Shown: positions 1-6,943 of the stretch, in pieces
How the letters are laid out: the number at the start of each line of letters is the position of its first letter
Numbering within the stretch: the first letter of the stretch is position 1
Assembly (NCBI GenBank): GCA_003023535.1
Contig: PXSC01000143.1
Span: 1 to 8,925, forward strand
Source: Halobacteriales archaeon QS_9_70_65
GTDB lineage: Archaea > Halobacteriota > Halobacteria > Halobacteriales > Haloarculaceae
DNA: 8,925 bases
Direction of reading: 5' to 3'
Position numbers and translations under genes: made by a program
The notes under the pieces: model-generated
What the model was told of the DNA's origin: nothing
The model's input: the letters and a program-made list of their open reading frames with translations, nothing else
Databases searched by the model: none

Positions 1-540
1 GTCGGCGACCGGCTCGGCCGCGGGTTCACCGCCGAGCAGGCCGAGACCGTCTGGCACGGGCTCGGCGGCCCCCGCAACGACCGCCTCGCGTCGTGGGGCG
101 TCGACGTCGAGGCCTTCTGGAAGGCGTTCCACGCCGAGGAGGACGGTTCCACCCGCGCGGAGGCGACCTTCCTCCACGACGACGCCGCCGTCGTCGGCGA
201 GCTAACCGAGCCGACGGTGCTGGTGACCCACTGCCAACGGTACCTCACGGACCCGGTGTTGGACGTGCTGGACATCCGCGACTGGTTCGACGCCGTCGTC
301 TGCTGCACCGAGGAGATCGGCTGGAAGCCCGATCCCCGGCCCGTCCGCATGGCGCTCCACGAGGCGGGCGCCGAGTCGGGCGACGGCGTGCTCGTCGGCG
401 ACGGGCCGCACGACGTCGGCGCCGCCTGGAACGCCGGCCTCGACGGCGCCCACGTCGAGCGCCACGGCCACGAGCGGCGGGGGCTGTGCGTCGTCGGCGA
501 CCATCGCCTCGAGCGCGTCGACGAACTCGTCCCGTCGTAG
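1..540 (+). CDS. HAD-superfamily hydrolase (phosphoglycolate phosphatase-like), 5' end outside the window
   Basis: The frame is open from base 1 and ends with TAG at 538-540, giving 179 visible residues. Three of the four HAD motifs are visible. Motif II is the hydrophobic strand VLVTHC with Thr76. Motif III is Lys109 in GWKPDP. Motif IV is VLVGDGPHD with Asp134 and Asp138, which would bind Mg2+. The N-terminal DxDxT nucleophile motif must lie upstream of the window. The helical stretch over residues 10-65 would be the cap domain. Family members are cytoplasmic Mg2+-dependent phosphatases of small phosphorylated metabolites, and the substrate cannot be read from this part. A GTG at 217 is an internal valine, not a start, because conserved sequence continues upstream. 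The gene is followed by a 440-bp non-coding stretch. Confidence 0.85.
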   Translation, partial: VGDRLGRGFTAEQAETVWHGLGGPRNDRLASWGVDVEAFWKAFHAEEDGSTRAEATFLHDDAAVVGELTEPTVLVTHCQRYLTDPVLDVLDIRDWFDAVVCCTEEIGWKPDPRPVRMALHEAGAESGDGVLVGDGPHDVGAAWNAGLDGAHVERHGHERRGLCVVGDHRLERVDELVPS

Positions 541-621
541 CTTCCGACGACGGCCGTGCGATCGGCCGCGACGCCGAACCGACGGATAACGGTGGAATCG
601 TCACCGGTCGGGGCGTGGTAC

Positions 622-710
622 CGACCTACGTTTGGAAGGTGTTGTCACAACCGCTTTTAGGAGCGAGAAGCCTCGTACAAATCTCCTGGGTCGCTATCGG
701 ACGGTGAACC
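622..710 (+). repeat. Promoter-like direct repeat, copy A
   Basis: This 89-bp segment aligns without gaps to 767-855 at 62 of 89 positions (about 70%). Conservation is blocky. One shared block is TGTCACAACCG (643-653), a second is TCGTA followed after one changed base by AAATCTCC (673-686), and a third includes CGGTGA (702-707). The middle (659-667) is completely different in the two copies. Copy A contains a perfect 11-bp dyad, GTTGTCACAAC, at 641-651. The pattern resembles a regulator site about 30 bp upstream of a TATA box (TACAAAT, 676-682). Confidence 0.6.
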
Positions 711-766
711 GGCGGCGCTCCGCGGCGAGAAAAAACCACGAGACCGCGCCGGATTCGTCGCCACGG

Positions 767-855
767 CGACCGACGTTTAGAAACTCCTGTCACAACCGGC
801 TTTGCCGCTCGAAAATATCGTATAAATCTCCGGTGTCGGTATCGAGCGGTGAGCC
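767..855 (+). repeat. Promoter-like direct repeat, copy B
   Basis: This is the second copy of the module at 622-710, exactly 145 bp downstream in the same orientation. It keeps the TGTCACAACCG block (788-798) but only the TGT-C-ACA core of the dyad. It has the better TATA-like box, TATAAAT at 821-827, preceded by an A-rich BRE-like CGAAAATA. Like copy A it ends with CGGTGA before a GTG (849-851 here, 704-706 in copy A). No gene on the + strand follows it. Confidence 0.6.
821..827 (+). promoter_or_regulatory. Candidate TATA box in repeat copy B
   Basis: TATAAAT with an upstream A-rich stretch fits an archaeal TATA/BRE pair. The matching position in copy A is TACAAAT (676-682). Transcription would start near 848-850, at or next to the conserved GTG. 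No recognisable + strand gene lies downstream, so the product would be a short RNA or a very small peptide. The motif is visible; its function is inferred. Confidence 0.4.
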
Positions 856-982
856 GGGAGGTCGCCCCGACGGACCCGTCGAGCGCGCGACGGCCGTCGG
901 GACGGAGCCGTAACTGGCCGGGGTCCTGGCGCGGCGTCGACGGGGCCCGCCGACGACCGTCCCGGGCGCGTCGGGGTGTCAT

Positions 983-1189
983 TCAGTCGTAGCGGTCGTC
1001 GTCCAGCGGGAGCTCGAACTCACCCTCCGCGACGGCCTCGACCGACGCGTCGAGCTCCAGCCCCGTCCCGCACTCGGGGCAGGGGATCGCGAGCGTCACC
1101 CGAAGATCGTCTGCCTCCTCGTAGACGTCGAGTACGTCGGAGTCCGACGGGTACACGAACTCGGCGTCGATGTCGTGAGTACACGCCAT
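983..1189 (-). CDS. Small single-CPxCG zinc-finger-like protein (68 aa)
   Basis: Function unknown. This is an acidic 68-residue protein read from ATG (1189-1187) to TGA (985-983). It has one CPECG knuckle (Cys37, Cys40). The only other obvious metal ligands are Cys3 and His5 at the extreme N-terminus. A zinc site could therefore be Cys3/His5/Cys37/Cys40 within one chain, or could form by dimerisation; this is inference. Haloarchaea carry many such one- or two-knuckle small proteins, a few of which have been tied to motility, biofilm or stress phenotypes. The start is supported by a TATA-like TTTACTA on the minus strand, centred 27 nt upstream, indicating a leaderless monocistronic transcript. 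It is convergent with the HAD gene. Confidence 0.75.
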   Translation of the reverse strand: MACTHDIDAEFVYPSDSDVLDVYEEADDLRVTLAIPCPECGTGLELDASVEAVAEGEFELPLDDDRYD

Positions 1190-1212
1190 ATCCGGGTCCA
1201 GACCGGAAGCGG

Positions 1213-1219
1213 TAGTAAA
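1213..1219 (-). promoter_or_regulatory. TATA box for the small CPxCG gene
   Basis: On the minus strand this reads TTTACTA and is centred 27 nt upstream of the ATG at 1189. That is the usual spacing when transcription begins at or next to the start codon in haloarchaea. Nothing else was recognised in the gap 1190-1369. Confidence 0.55.
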
Positions 1220-1369
1220 CCTGTCGTCCGAACGAAGCGACGCCGCGGCCGCCGGCCGGTATCGACCGTCCGTGGCGTCCCGCCGAGTCTCGGCGCCTTC
1301 CGTTCCGGCCGCCGGTGGCGCCGTAGCGGCGCGCGGCCGCCCTGGCGAGTGTTCTGACGAGGCGCCCAG

Positions 1370-3218
1370 CTACCGCCCGTATCCCGGCAGCGACCCGAGA
1401 ACGTCGTCGGCGTCCTCGACGGCCCGTTCCAGTCGCCGGACGCCGGGCTTGTCGGCGCGGCCCTCGGCCGCGAGGACGCGGACCCGCTCCTCGCCGCACG
1501 GCACGAATCCCATCCCTAGCCGCTCGGCGGTCGCCCGCAGGCCGAGGCCGGCGTCGGCCGCCCCGGCCAGCACCTTCCGGGCGGGCGACTCGTGGGCCCG
1601 GACGGCGAACTCGAAGCCGTCGATTGCCTCGACGAGGTCGTGCCGCTCGGCGCCGCGGTCGTCGGCCAGCGCGGCGACGGCGTCGCCGAGCGTCGTCCGC
1701 AGCCCCGAGTCGGTCGTCCGGTTGACGAACCGTAACTCGTGGTCGACGAGGTCGGCGACGCCGTCGACGTCGTCGGGGTTGCCGTCGGGGACGACCAGCC
1801 CCCACTCGCGGGTCCAACCGCCGAGGGCGACCGCGCCGTCGGGGTCGGCGTCGCCGGTGATGACGGCAACGTCGGTCGCGCCGTCCCGGAGCCGGCGGAG
1901 CCCCTGGCGGCTGCCGACGCCGAGATAGCGGGGCCGGTCGACCCGATCCAGCAGCCGCGACAGCGCGGGGTCGTCCTCGCCGGCGCCGAACAGCGCCGGC
2001 GGCCGGACGTCCGGCGAGAACAGCCGCACCTCGACCGTCTCGCCGGCGGCGAGGTACTCCACGTCCGGCGGGACGGCGACGACGCCGTCGGCCTCCACGA
2101 GGCTCGTCGTCGCACCGCTGCCCTTGTCGACGGGGTAGACGAGCGTCCGGCCGTCGCCGTCGCCGACGAGCCCGACCGGCATGTACCGGAGTCGGCCCTC
2201 GTCGTACCGCTCGCGGACGGCCATCGCCCCCTCGACGGTCGCCGTCTCCGGCTCCGGCAGGCCGGCGGCCGCCCGGATCGCCGGCGCGACGAACGTCCGG
2301 AAGATGGTCAGCGCCGATACCGGATAGCCCGGCAGGCCGACGTAGGCGCTCCCACCGGAAGAGTCGCGTCGCTCGTCTTCCGAGCCGTCCGGGCGTGGCT
2401 CGGAGACCCCCAGTCGCCCGACCAGCATCGGCTTGCCCGGCTTGACCGCCACGCCGTGCAACAGCAGTTCGCCCGATTCCTCGACCACCCGGTAGATCAC
2501 GTCGACCGCCGACGCCGACGTCGACCCCGACGACAGCACGAGATCGCACTCGTCGGCGGCCTCCCGGAGCGCCGACTCCATGGCGTCGTAGTCGTCGCCG
2601 GCGTGGGGGTAGAGCCGCGTCTCACCGCCGGCGGCCTCGACGGCCGTCGCCGTCGTGTAGCTGTTGACATCGTAGATCTCGCCGGCGTCGCTTTCGAGGT
2701 CGTTGCCCGGCCGGACCAGTTCGTCGCCCGTCGAGATGATGCCCACGGTCGGCCGCCCCCGGACCGGCACCTCCTCGACCCCGAGCGCCGACAGCAGGCC
2801 GACCTCCCGGGACGTGAGCACCGTCCCGGGGCCGAGCGCCCGCTCGCCGGCGGCCACGTCGGCGCCGGCGAACATCACGCGGTCGCCGGGCGCCAGCGAG
2901 GTGCGGACGAGAACGGCGTCGTCTTCGCGGTCGGTTCTTTCGACCATTACCACTGCGTCGGCACCGGGCGGCAGCACCGCGCCGGTCGACACCTCGACGC
3001 ACTCGCCGTCGCCGACCTCGACGTCCGGCTCGACGCCGGCGTGGACCTCGCCGATCAGCTCCAGTCGCGCGGGGTCGGCCTCGTCGGCGCCGAAGGTGTC
3101 GGCTGCCCGGACGGCGTAGCCGTCGACGCTGGCGCGGTCGAACCCCGGCACGTCCAGGTCGGCGTCGACCCGCTCGGCCAGCGGGCGGCGCCAGCTCGCG
3201 GAACTCCTTTCTACTCAT
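1370..3218 (-). CDS. moeA: MoeA - PBP-like domain fusion (molybdenum cofactor protein), frame broken near the N-terminus
   Basis: This is a second MoeA with a C-terminal extension. The main frame runs from about 3181 to TAG at 1372-1370. It contains the MoeA core: PGFDRASVDGYAV, VGIISTGDEL, LSSGSTSASAVDV, VAVKPGKP and VGLPGYPV. The last ~195 residues form a periplasmic-binding-protein-like (LysR/ModE substrate-type) domain, with GVGSRQGL, FVNRTTDSGLRTTL and GLGLRATAERLGMGFVP. Fusions of this type are common in haloarchaea. MoeA inserts molybdate or tungstate into adenylylated molybdopterin; the PBP-like domain may bind an oxyanion or ligand (inference). The original start is ATG 3218-3216, which overlaps the stop of the upstream moeA. 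That frame encodes MSRKEFRELAPP and then shifts into the LAERVDADLDVPGF frame near 3180. Roughly 25-30 expected residues are missing, estimated from memory of the family. A GTG at 3151 is the only in-frame start left and would lose the MoeA N-terminus. Confidence 0.8.
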
Positions 3219-4458
3219 GGTACTCCCAGTTCTCGACGGCGACGGTCTCGCCCGCCGGAATCCCCTCGCGGACCTCGGGGACGACGACCCAGCCGTCCGA
3301 CAGCGCGACGCTGGAGAGGACGCCGGAGCCGCCGGCCCGCGTCGGCGTCGCCTCGAGGCCGTCCGCGCCGTCGTCTCGCGGGCCGGTACCCTCGCCGCCC
3401 GGCGACGTGCGTTCCAGCCGGACCCGGGCGAACGTCTTGACGCCTGGTTCACTCCGTATCTTGCGGGCCAGCGTCGCCTCGCGGGTCGGCGGCGGCGACC
3501 GCGGCATTCGGCCGAGGTGCTCGATCAGCGGCCGGAGGAACTGAACGGCGTTGACGATGGCCGCGACGGGGTAGCCGGGCAGCATCACGACGGTGACGTC
3601 GTCGACGCGGCCGAGCGCGACGGGGTGGCCCGGCTTCAGCGCGACGCCGTGGACGAACACCTCCCCCAGCTCGGCGACCGCGTCTGGCACGAGGTCGCGG
3701 TCGCCGACCGACGAGCCGCCGGTCGTGACGACGACGTCGCGGGTGAGGTCCCGCTCGACGGCCGCTCGCAGCGTCTCGGCGTCGTCGGTGACGATCTCCC
3801 GGCGGGTGACGTCGGCGCCCCACCGCTCGGCCAGCCGCGAGACGGTGAGCCGGTTGGTCTCGACCACCTCCCCCGGCGCCGGCTCCGCCTGGACGAGCTC
3901 CTCGCCGGTCGGAACGACCGCCACCTCCGGCTCGGCGACGACCTCGACGACGTCGACGCCGACGGACTTCAACAGCCCGAGGTCGGACGGCCGGAGCCGG
4001 TCGCCGGGGTCGTACAGCCGTTGGCCGGCCGCGACGTCCTCGCCGACCGGGGCGACATTTGCCCCCTCGGCGACGGCGTCGAACACCTCCACGTCGCCGC
4101 CGACCGGCTCGGCGGCCTCAATCCGGACGACGGCGTCGGCGCCGTCCGGCAGTTCGCTTCCGGTGTGGACGCGGATCGCGGCGTTCGGCCCCACGGAGTC
4201 GGCCGGCCGCAGGACCGCCGGCGAACGGTCCGAGGCGCCGAAGGTGTCCTCGGCGCGGACCGCCCACCCGTCCAGTGCCGCGCGGGCGTAGTGCGGCACG
4301 TCGCGGGCGGCGTCGACCGGCTCCGCGACGACCCGGCCGTCGGCCGCCGACAGCGGCACCCGTTCGGTGCGGTCGACCGGGTCGGTCTCCAGCAGCCGCG
4401 TCCGCGCCTCCGCCAGCCGCGTCCGCCGTTTGAATCCGGACCGGCCTACGTCTGTCAT
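3211..4458 (-). CDS. moeA: Molybdopterin molybdenumtransferase MoeA
   Basis: This 415-residue cytoplasmic enzyme of molybdenum cofactor biosynthesis inserts Mo or W into MPT-AMP. Its length is normal for MoeA (about 400) and it appears intact. Visible landmarks are ARAALDGWAV (58-67), the HTGSELPDGADAVV segment (98-111), VAVVPTGEEL (179-188), VVTTGGSSVGD (243-253, the MPT-binding MogA-like fold), VALKPGHPV (272-280) and MLPGYPV (292-298). A small beta domain IV occupies about 325-412. It starts at ATG 4458-4456, 26-27 nt from a TATA-like box. Its stop TAG (3213-3211) overlaps the ATG of the downstream moeA-PBP gene within ATGAGTAG, so the two form a translationally coupled operon. Two MoeA paralogues side by side are usual in archaea and may differ in metal preference (inference). 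A glycine/charge-rich loop at about 352-378 is probably a surface insertion. Confidence 0.93.
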   Translation of the reverse strand: MTDVGRSGFKRRTRLAEARTRLLETDPVDRTERVPLSAADGRVVAEPVDAARDVPHYARAALDGWAVRAEDTFGASDRSPAVLRPADSVGPNAAIRVHTGSELPDGADAVVRIEAAEPVGGDVEVFDAVAEGANVAPVGEDVAAGQRLYDPGDRLRPSDLGLLKSVGVDVVEVVAEPEVAVVPTGEELVQAEPAPGEVVETNRLTVSRLAERWGADVTRREIVTDDAETLRAAVERDLTRDVVVTTGGSSVGDRDLVPDAVAELGEVFVHGVALKPGHPVALGRVDDVTVVMLPGYPVAAIVNAVQFLRPLIEHLGRMPRSPPPTREATLARKIRSEPGVKTFARVRLERTSPGGEGTGPRDDGADGLEATPTRAGGSGVLSSVALSDGWVVVPEVREGIPAGETVAVENWEYHE

Positions 4459-4481
4459 ACCACCACTGTGGGTGCCGGACC

Positions 4482-4487
4482 CAAAAG
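4482..4487 (-). promoter_or_regulatory. TATA-like box of the moeA operon
   Basis: On the minus strand this reads CTTTTG and is centred about 26-27 nt upstream of the moeA ATG at 4458. That implies a leaderless or near-leaderless mRNA for the moeA pair. It lies in the 182-bp divergent region shared with hsp20. Confidence 0.45.
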
Positions 4488-4610
4488 CGTCACTCCGGGC
4501 GGTCGGGGCCGGCGACGGGGTCTCGAACCGTCGCTCGGCGGCCGGGCCGTGCGGCGTGGTACCGGGCGTCAGCCGGTCGCTGCCGGCGGTGAACGGGACG
4601 TATCGGGGCC

Positions 4611-4616
4611 TTTAAC
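4611..4616 (+). promoter_or_regulatory. TATA-like box of hsp20 / ABC1 kinase operon
   Basis: TTTAAC is centred about 27 nt upstream of the hsp20 ATG at 4641, consistent with leaderless transcription. It is the only strong AT-rich hexamer in this part of the 4459-4640 divergent region. No heat-shock operator is recognisable. Confidence 0.5.
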
Positions 4617-4640
4617 GAGCCCGCGATTCTACGTCGGGGT

Positions 4641-4988
4641 ATGCAACTGCGCGAGGCGTTGGGCGACCTCCCGGAGACGGTGTTCGCCGATCTGCTGGAA
4701 AGCGAGGAGGCGTACCTCCTCGTGTTAGATATGCCGGGCGTCAACGCCGACACGGTCGACGTGACGGTCGAGGACGGCCGGCTCCGCGTCGAGGCGCGCA
4801 GGGCGAAGTCCGTTCCCGACTCGTTCCGCTACCTGACCGAGGAGCGGTCGCTGTTCCTGGACGCGGAGCTGCCGCTGCCGCCGGACGCCACCGGCGCCGA
4901 CGCCGACGGCGAAATCGACCGCGGCGTGCTCCGGCTCCAACTCCCGAAGTCGGCCGACGACGGCGGCGAGCGGATCCCCGTCTCCTGA
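4641..4988 (+). CDS. Small Hsp20/alpha-crystallin family protein
   Basis: This 115-residue protein is short for Hsp20. After a brief N-terminal arm (1-17), an alpha-crystallin-like beta-sandwich spans roughly 18-105. Its strands are recognisable: EEAYLLVLDMPGV, then DVTVEDGRLRVEARR, RSLFLDAELPLPPDA, and the closing GVLRLQLPKS, which matches the family's G-[VL]-L-x-[VL]-x-[VL]-P-K signature. The tail carries Ile-Pro-Val (112-114), fitting the C-terminal I-x-I/V motif used for oligomer assembly. Such proteins hold unfolding clients without using ATP. The start ATG sits 27 nt from a TATA-like box. The stop at 4986-4988 lies 11 nt before the GTG of the ABC1-like kinase, so co-transcription is likely. 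A link between chaperone and kinase is not established and may be positional only. Confidence 0.8.
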   Translation: MQLREALGDLPETVFADLLESEEAYLLVLDMPGVNADTVDVTVEDGRLRVEARRAKSVPDSFRYLTEERSLFLDAELPLPPDATGADADGEIDRGVLRLQLPKSADDGGERIPVS

Positions 4989-4992
4989 GGTG
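4987..4992 (+). promoter_or_regulatory. Shine-Dalgarno-like site before the kinase GTG
   Basis: GAGGTG overlaps the hsp20 stop (TGA at 4986-4988) and lies about 8 nt before GTG 5000. A second GTG follows immediately at 5003. As the gene is internal to an operon it cannot use leaderless initiation, so this site supports a start at 5000 or 5003. Confidence 0.4.
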
Positions 4993-4999
4993 GCATCGG

Positions 5000-6579
5000 G
5001 TGGTGCTCCGTTCCTACCGGCGGTTCGTCGTCGTCGCCTACCAGTTCCTGCCGCTGCTCGTCGCGTACGCCCGCGACCGCAACCGGTTTCTGCTGTTCGG
5101 GTCGGGCCGGCAGGTCGACGCCGAGACGCGCCGCCGCCGGGCGCGGTCGCTGCTCGATTCGCTGCTGAGGCTGGGGCCGACGTTCATCAAGCTCGGCCAG
5201 CTGCTGTCGACGCGGCCGGACGTCCTGCCGCCGGAGTACGTCGAGGAGTTCGAGTCCCTGCAGGACGACGTTCCGCCGGCCGGCTGGGCCGCGGCCCGCG
5301 AGGTGCTCGAGACGGACGTCGGCCCCGTCGAGGAGACGTTCGAGGAGTTCGACACCGAGGCGATAAGCGGCGCCAGCCTCGGGCAGGTGTACGTCGCGAC
5401 CCACGAGGGCCGGCGGGTCGCGGTGAAGATCCGCCGGCCCGGCATCGAGCGACTGGTCGAGGCCGACCTCCGGGTCATCCGGTGGTCGCTGCCGATACTG
5501 ATGCGGTTCGTCGACCAGGCGCGGTCGTTCTCGCTGGAGACGCTGGCCGACGAGTTCGAGAAGACCGTCCGCGAGGAGATGGACTACGAGCGCGAACGGC
5601 GGATGCTCGAGGAGATCGGCGAGAACCTCGCCGACAGCGACCGGGTGCGGGTGCCGGCGGCGCTGCCGGAGCTGTCCAGCCGGCGCGTGCTCACCATGGA
5701 GTACGTCGAGGGGACGAAGATCTCCGAACTGGAGAACCTCGACGCCCTCGGGGTCGACCGGACGGAGCTGGCGATGACGCTGCAGCGCGTCTACCTCCAG
5801 ATGATCGTCGAGGACGGCGTCTTCCACGCCGACCCCCACCCCGGTAACCTCGCCGTCAGAAAGAACGGAACCGTCGTCTTCTACGACTTCGGGATGTCCG
5901 GCCGGGTCGACCCGTTCATCCAGGACCGCATCGTCGACTTCTACATGGCGGTGGCCCGCCGGGACACCGACGCCATCCTCGACACGCTCGTGGAGATGGG
6001 GACGCTCAGCCCCGAGGCCGACCGCGAGGTGATGTCGAACGTGATGGAGCTGGCCATCGCCCGCTGCGGCTGCCGCCGAACCTGGCGCTGGTGCTGCGCG
6101 TGGCGACGGTCGTCGAGGGCGTCTGCGTGACGCTGGATCCCGACTTCGACTTCATCGCCGTCGCCACCGACTACCTCGGCGAGGAGGGGTTCATCGAGGA
6201 AAGCGCCCGCGACTACGTCGAGGAGCGGGCCGACGAGCTCCAGCAGTTCGGCGAGTCGCTGGTCCGGGTGCCGCCGAAGCTCGAACGCACCCTCGACAGC
6301 GTCGACCGCGGCGACGTCACCGTCCAGTTCGAGGTGGCCGACGACGAGCGCGCGCTGGATCGCCTCGCCAAGCGACTCATCCTCGGCGGCCTGCTGTCGG
6401 CGACGGTGATGGCCGCGGCGGTGCTGTACGCCTTCTCGACGCCGGAAGCCGCTCTCGTCGCCGCCGGTCTCGCGGTGCCGGTCGCGCTGCTGCTGTGGCG
6501 ATCGTTCCGCGAGCCGAGCGGCATCCGGGCGACGCCGCAGTTCACCCGCCAGCAGATGCGCCAGCGCCGTGACGACTGA
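5000..6579 (+). pseudogene. ABC1/UbiB-type atypical protein kinase, frameshifted by an internal deletion
   Basis: ABC1/ADCK/UbiB proteins are membrane-associated atypical kinases or ATPases tied to quinone biosynthesis. Frame 1 starts at GTG 5000 and is orthodox up to Ala354. It has the KxGQ motif (FIKLGQ, Lys64-Gln67), the alanine-rich-loop equivalent ISGASLGQVYVA (122-133), the VAVKIRRPG lysine (Lys143), HADPHPGN (276-283) and the metal-binding YDFG (Asp296). After position 6061 this frame becomes nonsense and stops at 6130. The family sequence resumes in another frame at 6061 with PLRLPPNLALVLRVATVVEGV. It continues to TGA 6577-6579, ending in two predicted transmembrane helices (nt about 6378-6500) and a basic tail. 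About 25-30 residues usually found between these parts are absent, plus a net shift (from memory of the family). It follows hsp20 by 11 nt. Whether the lesion is real or an assembly error cannot be told from the sequence alone. Confidence 0.85.
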
Positions 6580-6611
6580 CGGCCGACCGTCGGGTGGTGT
6601 TTAGTGGCGAA

Positions 6612-6833
6612 GAAGTAGCGTGCTTCGACGGTGACGGTAGCGTGTCCGAACGCCCCCGCCCGCTGGCGGGTTGCGGCTCACGGCTCGCTTCGCTCGCCGG
6701 CAGCGCGACGCTCTGCCGAGCCCTCGCTCGCTGCGCTCGCTCGGCCTCGCTCCGCGAGTGGTCGGCCCCGCTCCGCGAGTGGTCGGCCCCGTTCGAGCCC
6801 CCACCCGACGCCGGCTAACCGGCCGGCTCTCGC
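6612..6833 (+). repeat. Hairpin-rich repeat element, left copy (inverted relative to 7871-8202)
   Basis: Both ends match the right-hand element in inverted orientation. The outer end 6612-6664 pairs with 8202-8150 at 50 of 53 bases. The inner end 6777-6833 pairs with 7927-7871 at 46 of 57 bases, without gaps and including 16 identical bases at the end. The interior (6665-6776) is unrelated in sequence to that of the other copy but is likewise rich in short inverted repeats. Examples are CCCGC/GCGGG around 6659-6670, GCCGAGC/GCTCGGC (6715-6721 and 6739-6745) and CTCGC-TCC-GCGAG (6746-6758). No transposase is present and the element's own two ends are not inverted copies of each other, so it is not a simple MITE. 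Confidence 0.75.
6748..6789 (+). repeat. Two perfect 21-bp tandem copies in the left element
   Basis: The unit CGCTCCGCGAGTGGTCGGCCC occurs at 6748-6768 and 6769-6789 without mismatch. Its second copy runs into the conserved inner end of the element, whose GAGTGGTCGG portion starts at 6777. The right element has this segment only once, so the duplication is specific to the left copy. Confidence 0.85.
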
Positions 6834-6914
6834 TTAGCCAAACATAGCCGGGCGGCTCGGCAGTCGCCGGTATAACTCCCGGGTCGGCGGCAGTGACTGC
6901 CGCCCACCGGCCGG

Positions 6915-6919
6915 TTTTA
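6915..6919 (+). promoter_or_regulatory. TATA-like box of the DJ-1 family gene
   Basis: TTTTA is centred 27 nt before the ATG at 6944, giving a leaderless mRNA. It lies about 80 bp beyond the inner end of the left hairpin element. Confidence 0.5.
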
Positions 6920-6943
6920 GCCGACCGCAGTCGTAGGGGGGGT

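Larger units (their letters stand above)
541..982. other. Gene-free intergenic region holding two promoter-like repeats
   Basis: No convincing gene lies between the HAD stop and the stop of the convergent small zinc protein. Open frames here, such as 632-913 (+), are arginine-rich. That frame also crosses two repeat copies spaced 145 bp apart, which is not a multiple of three, so the copies would be read in different frames. The stretch is locally AT-richer than the surrounding genes (for example around 641-690 and 781-830), as expected for regulatory DNA or a non-coding RNA locus. Its main content is the 89-bp repeat pair listed separately. Confidence 0.7.
6580..6943. other. Gene-free region between kinase and DJ-1 gene, mostly repeat element
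   Basis: This stretch holds the left hairpin-rich repeat element (6612-6833) and the promoter of the DJ-1 gene. Frames open here translate to low-complexity Arg/Ser/Ala-rich sequence, and I do not regard them as coding. Confidence 0.7.

Noticed and set aside
632..913. A 93-codon open frame in the intergenic region
   Set aside because: It is basic, low in acidic residues unlike real genes here, and runs through two repeat copies in different frames.
1739..3544. Very long open frames opposite the two moeA genes (also 3217-4728 and 1020-2549)
   Set aside because: These are shadow frames of GC-rich genes: Arg/Asp-rich composition, no recognisable domain, and fully overlapped by clear MoeA sequence.
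6612..6664. A shared open frame in both repeat ends (EVACF-x-GDG-x-VSERP)
   Set aside because: All three base differences between the two copies change the amino acid, and the frames diverge at once beyond the conserved DNA, so conservation is at the DNA level.
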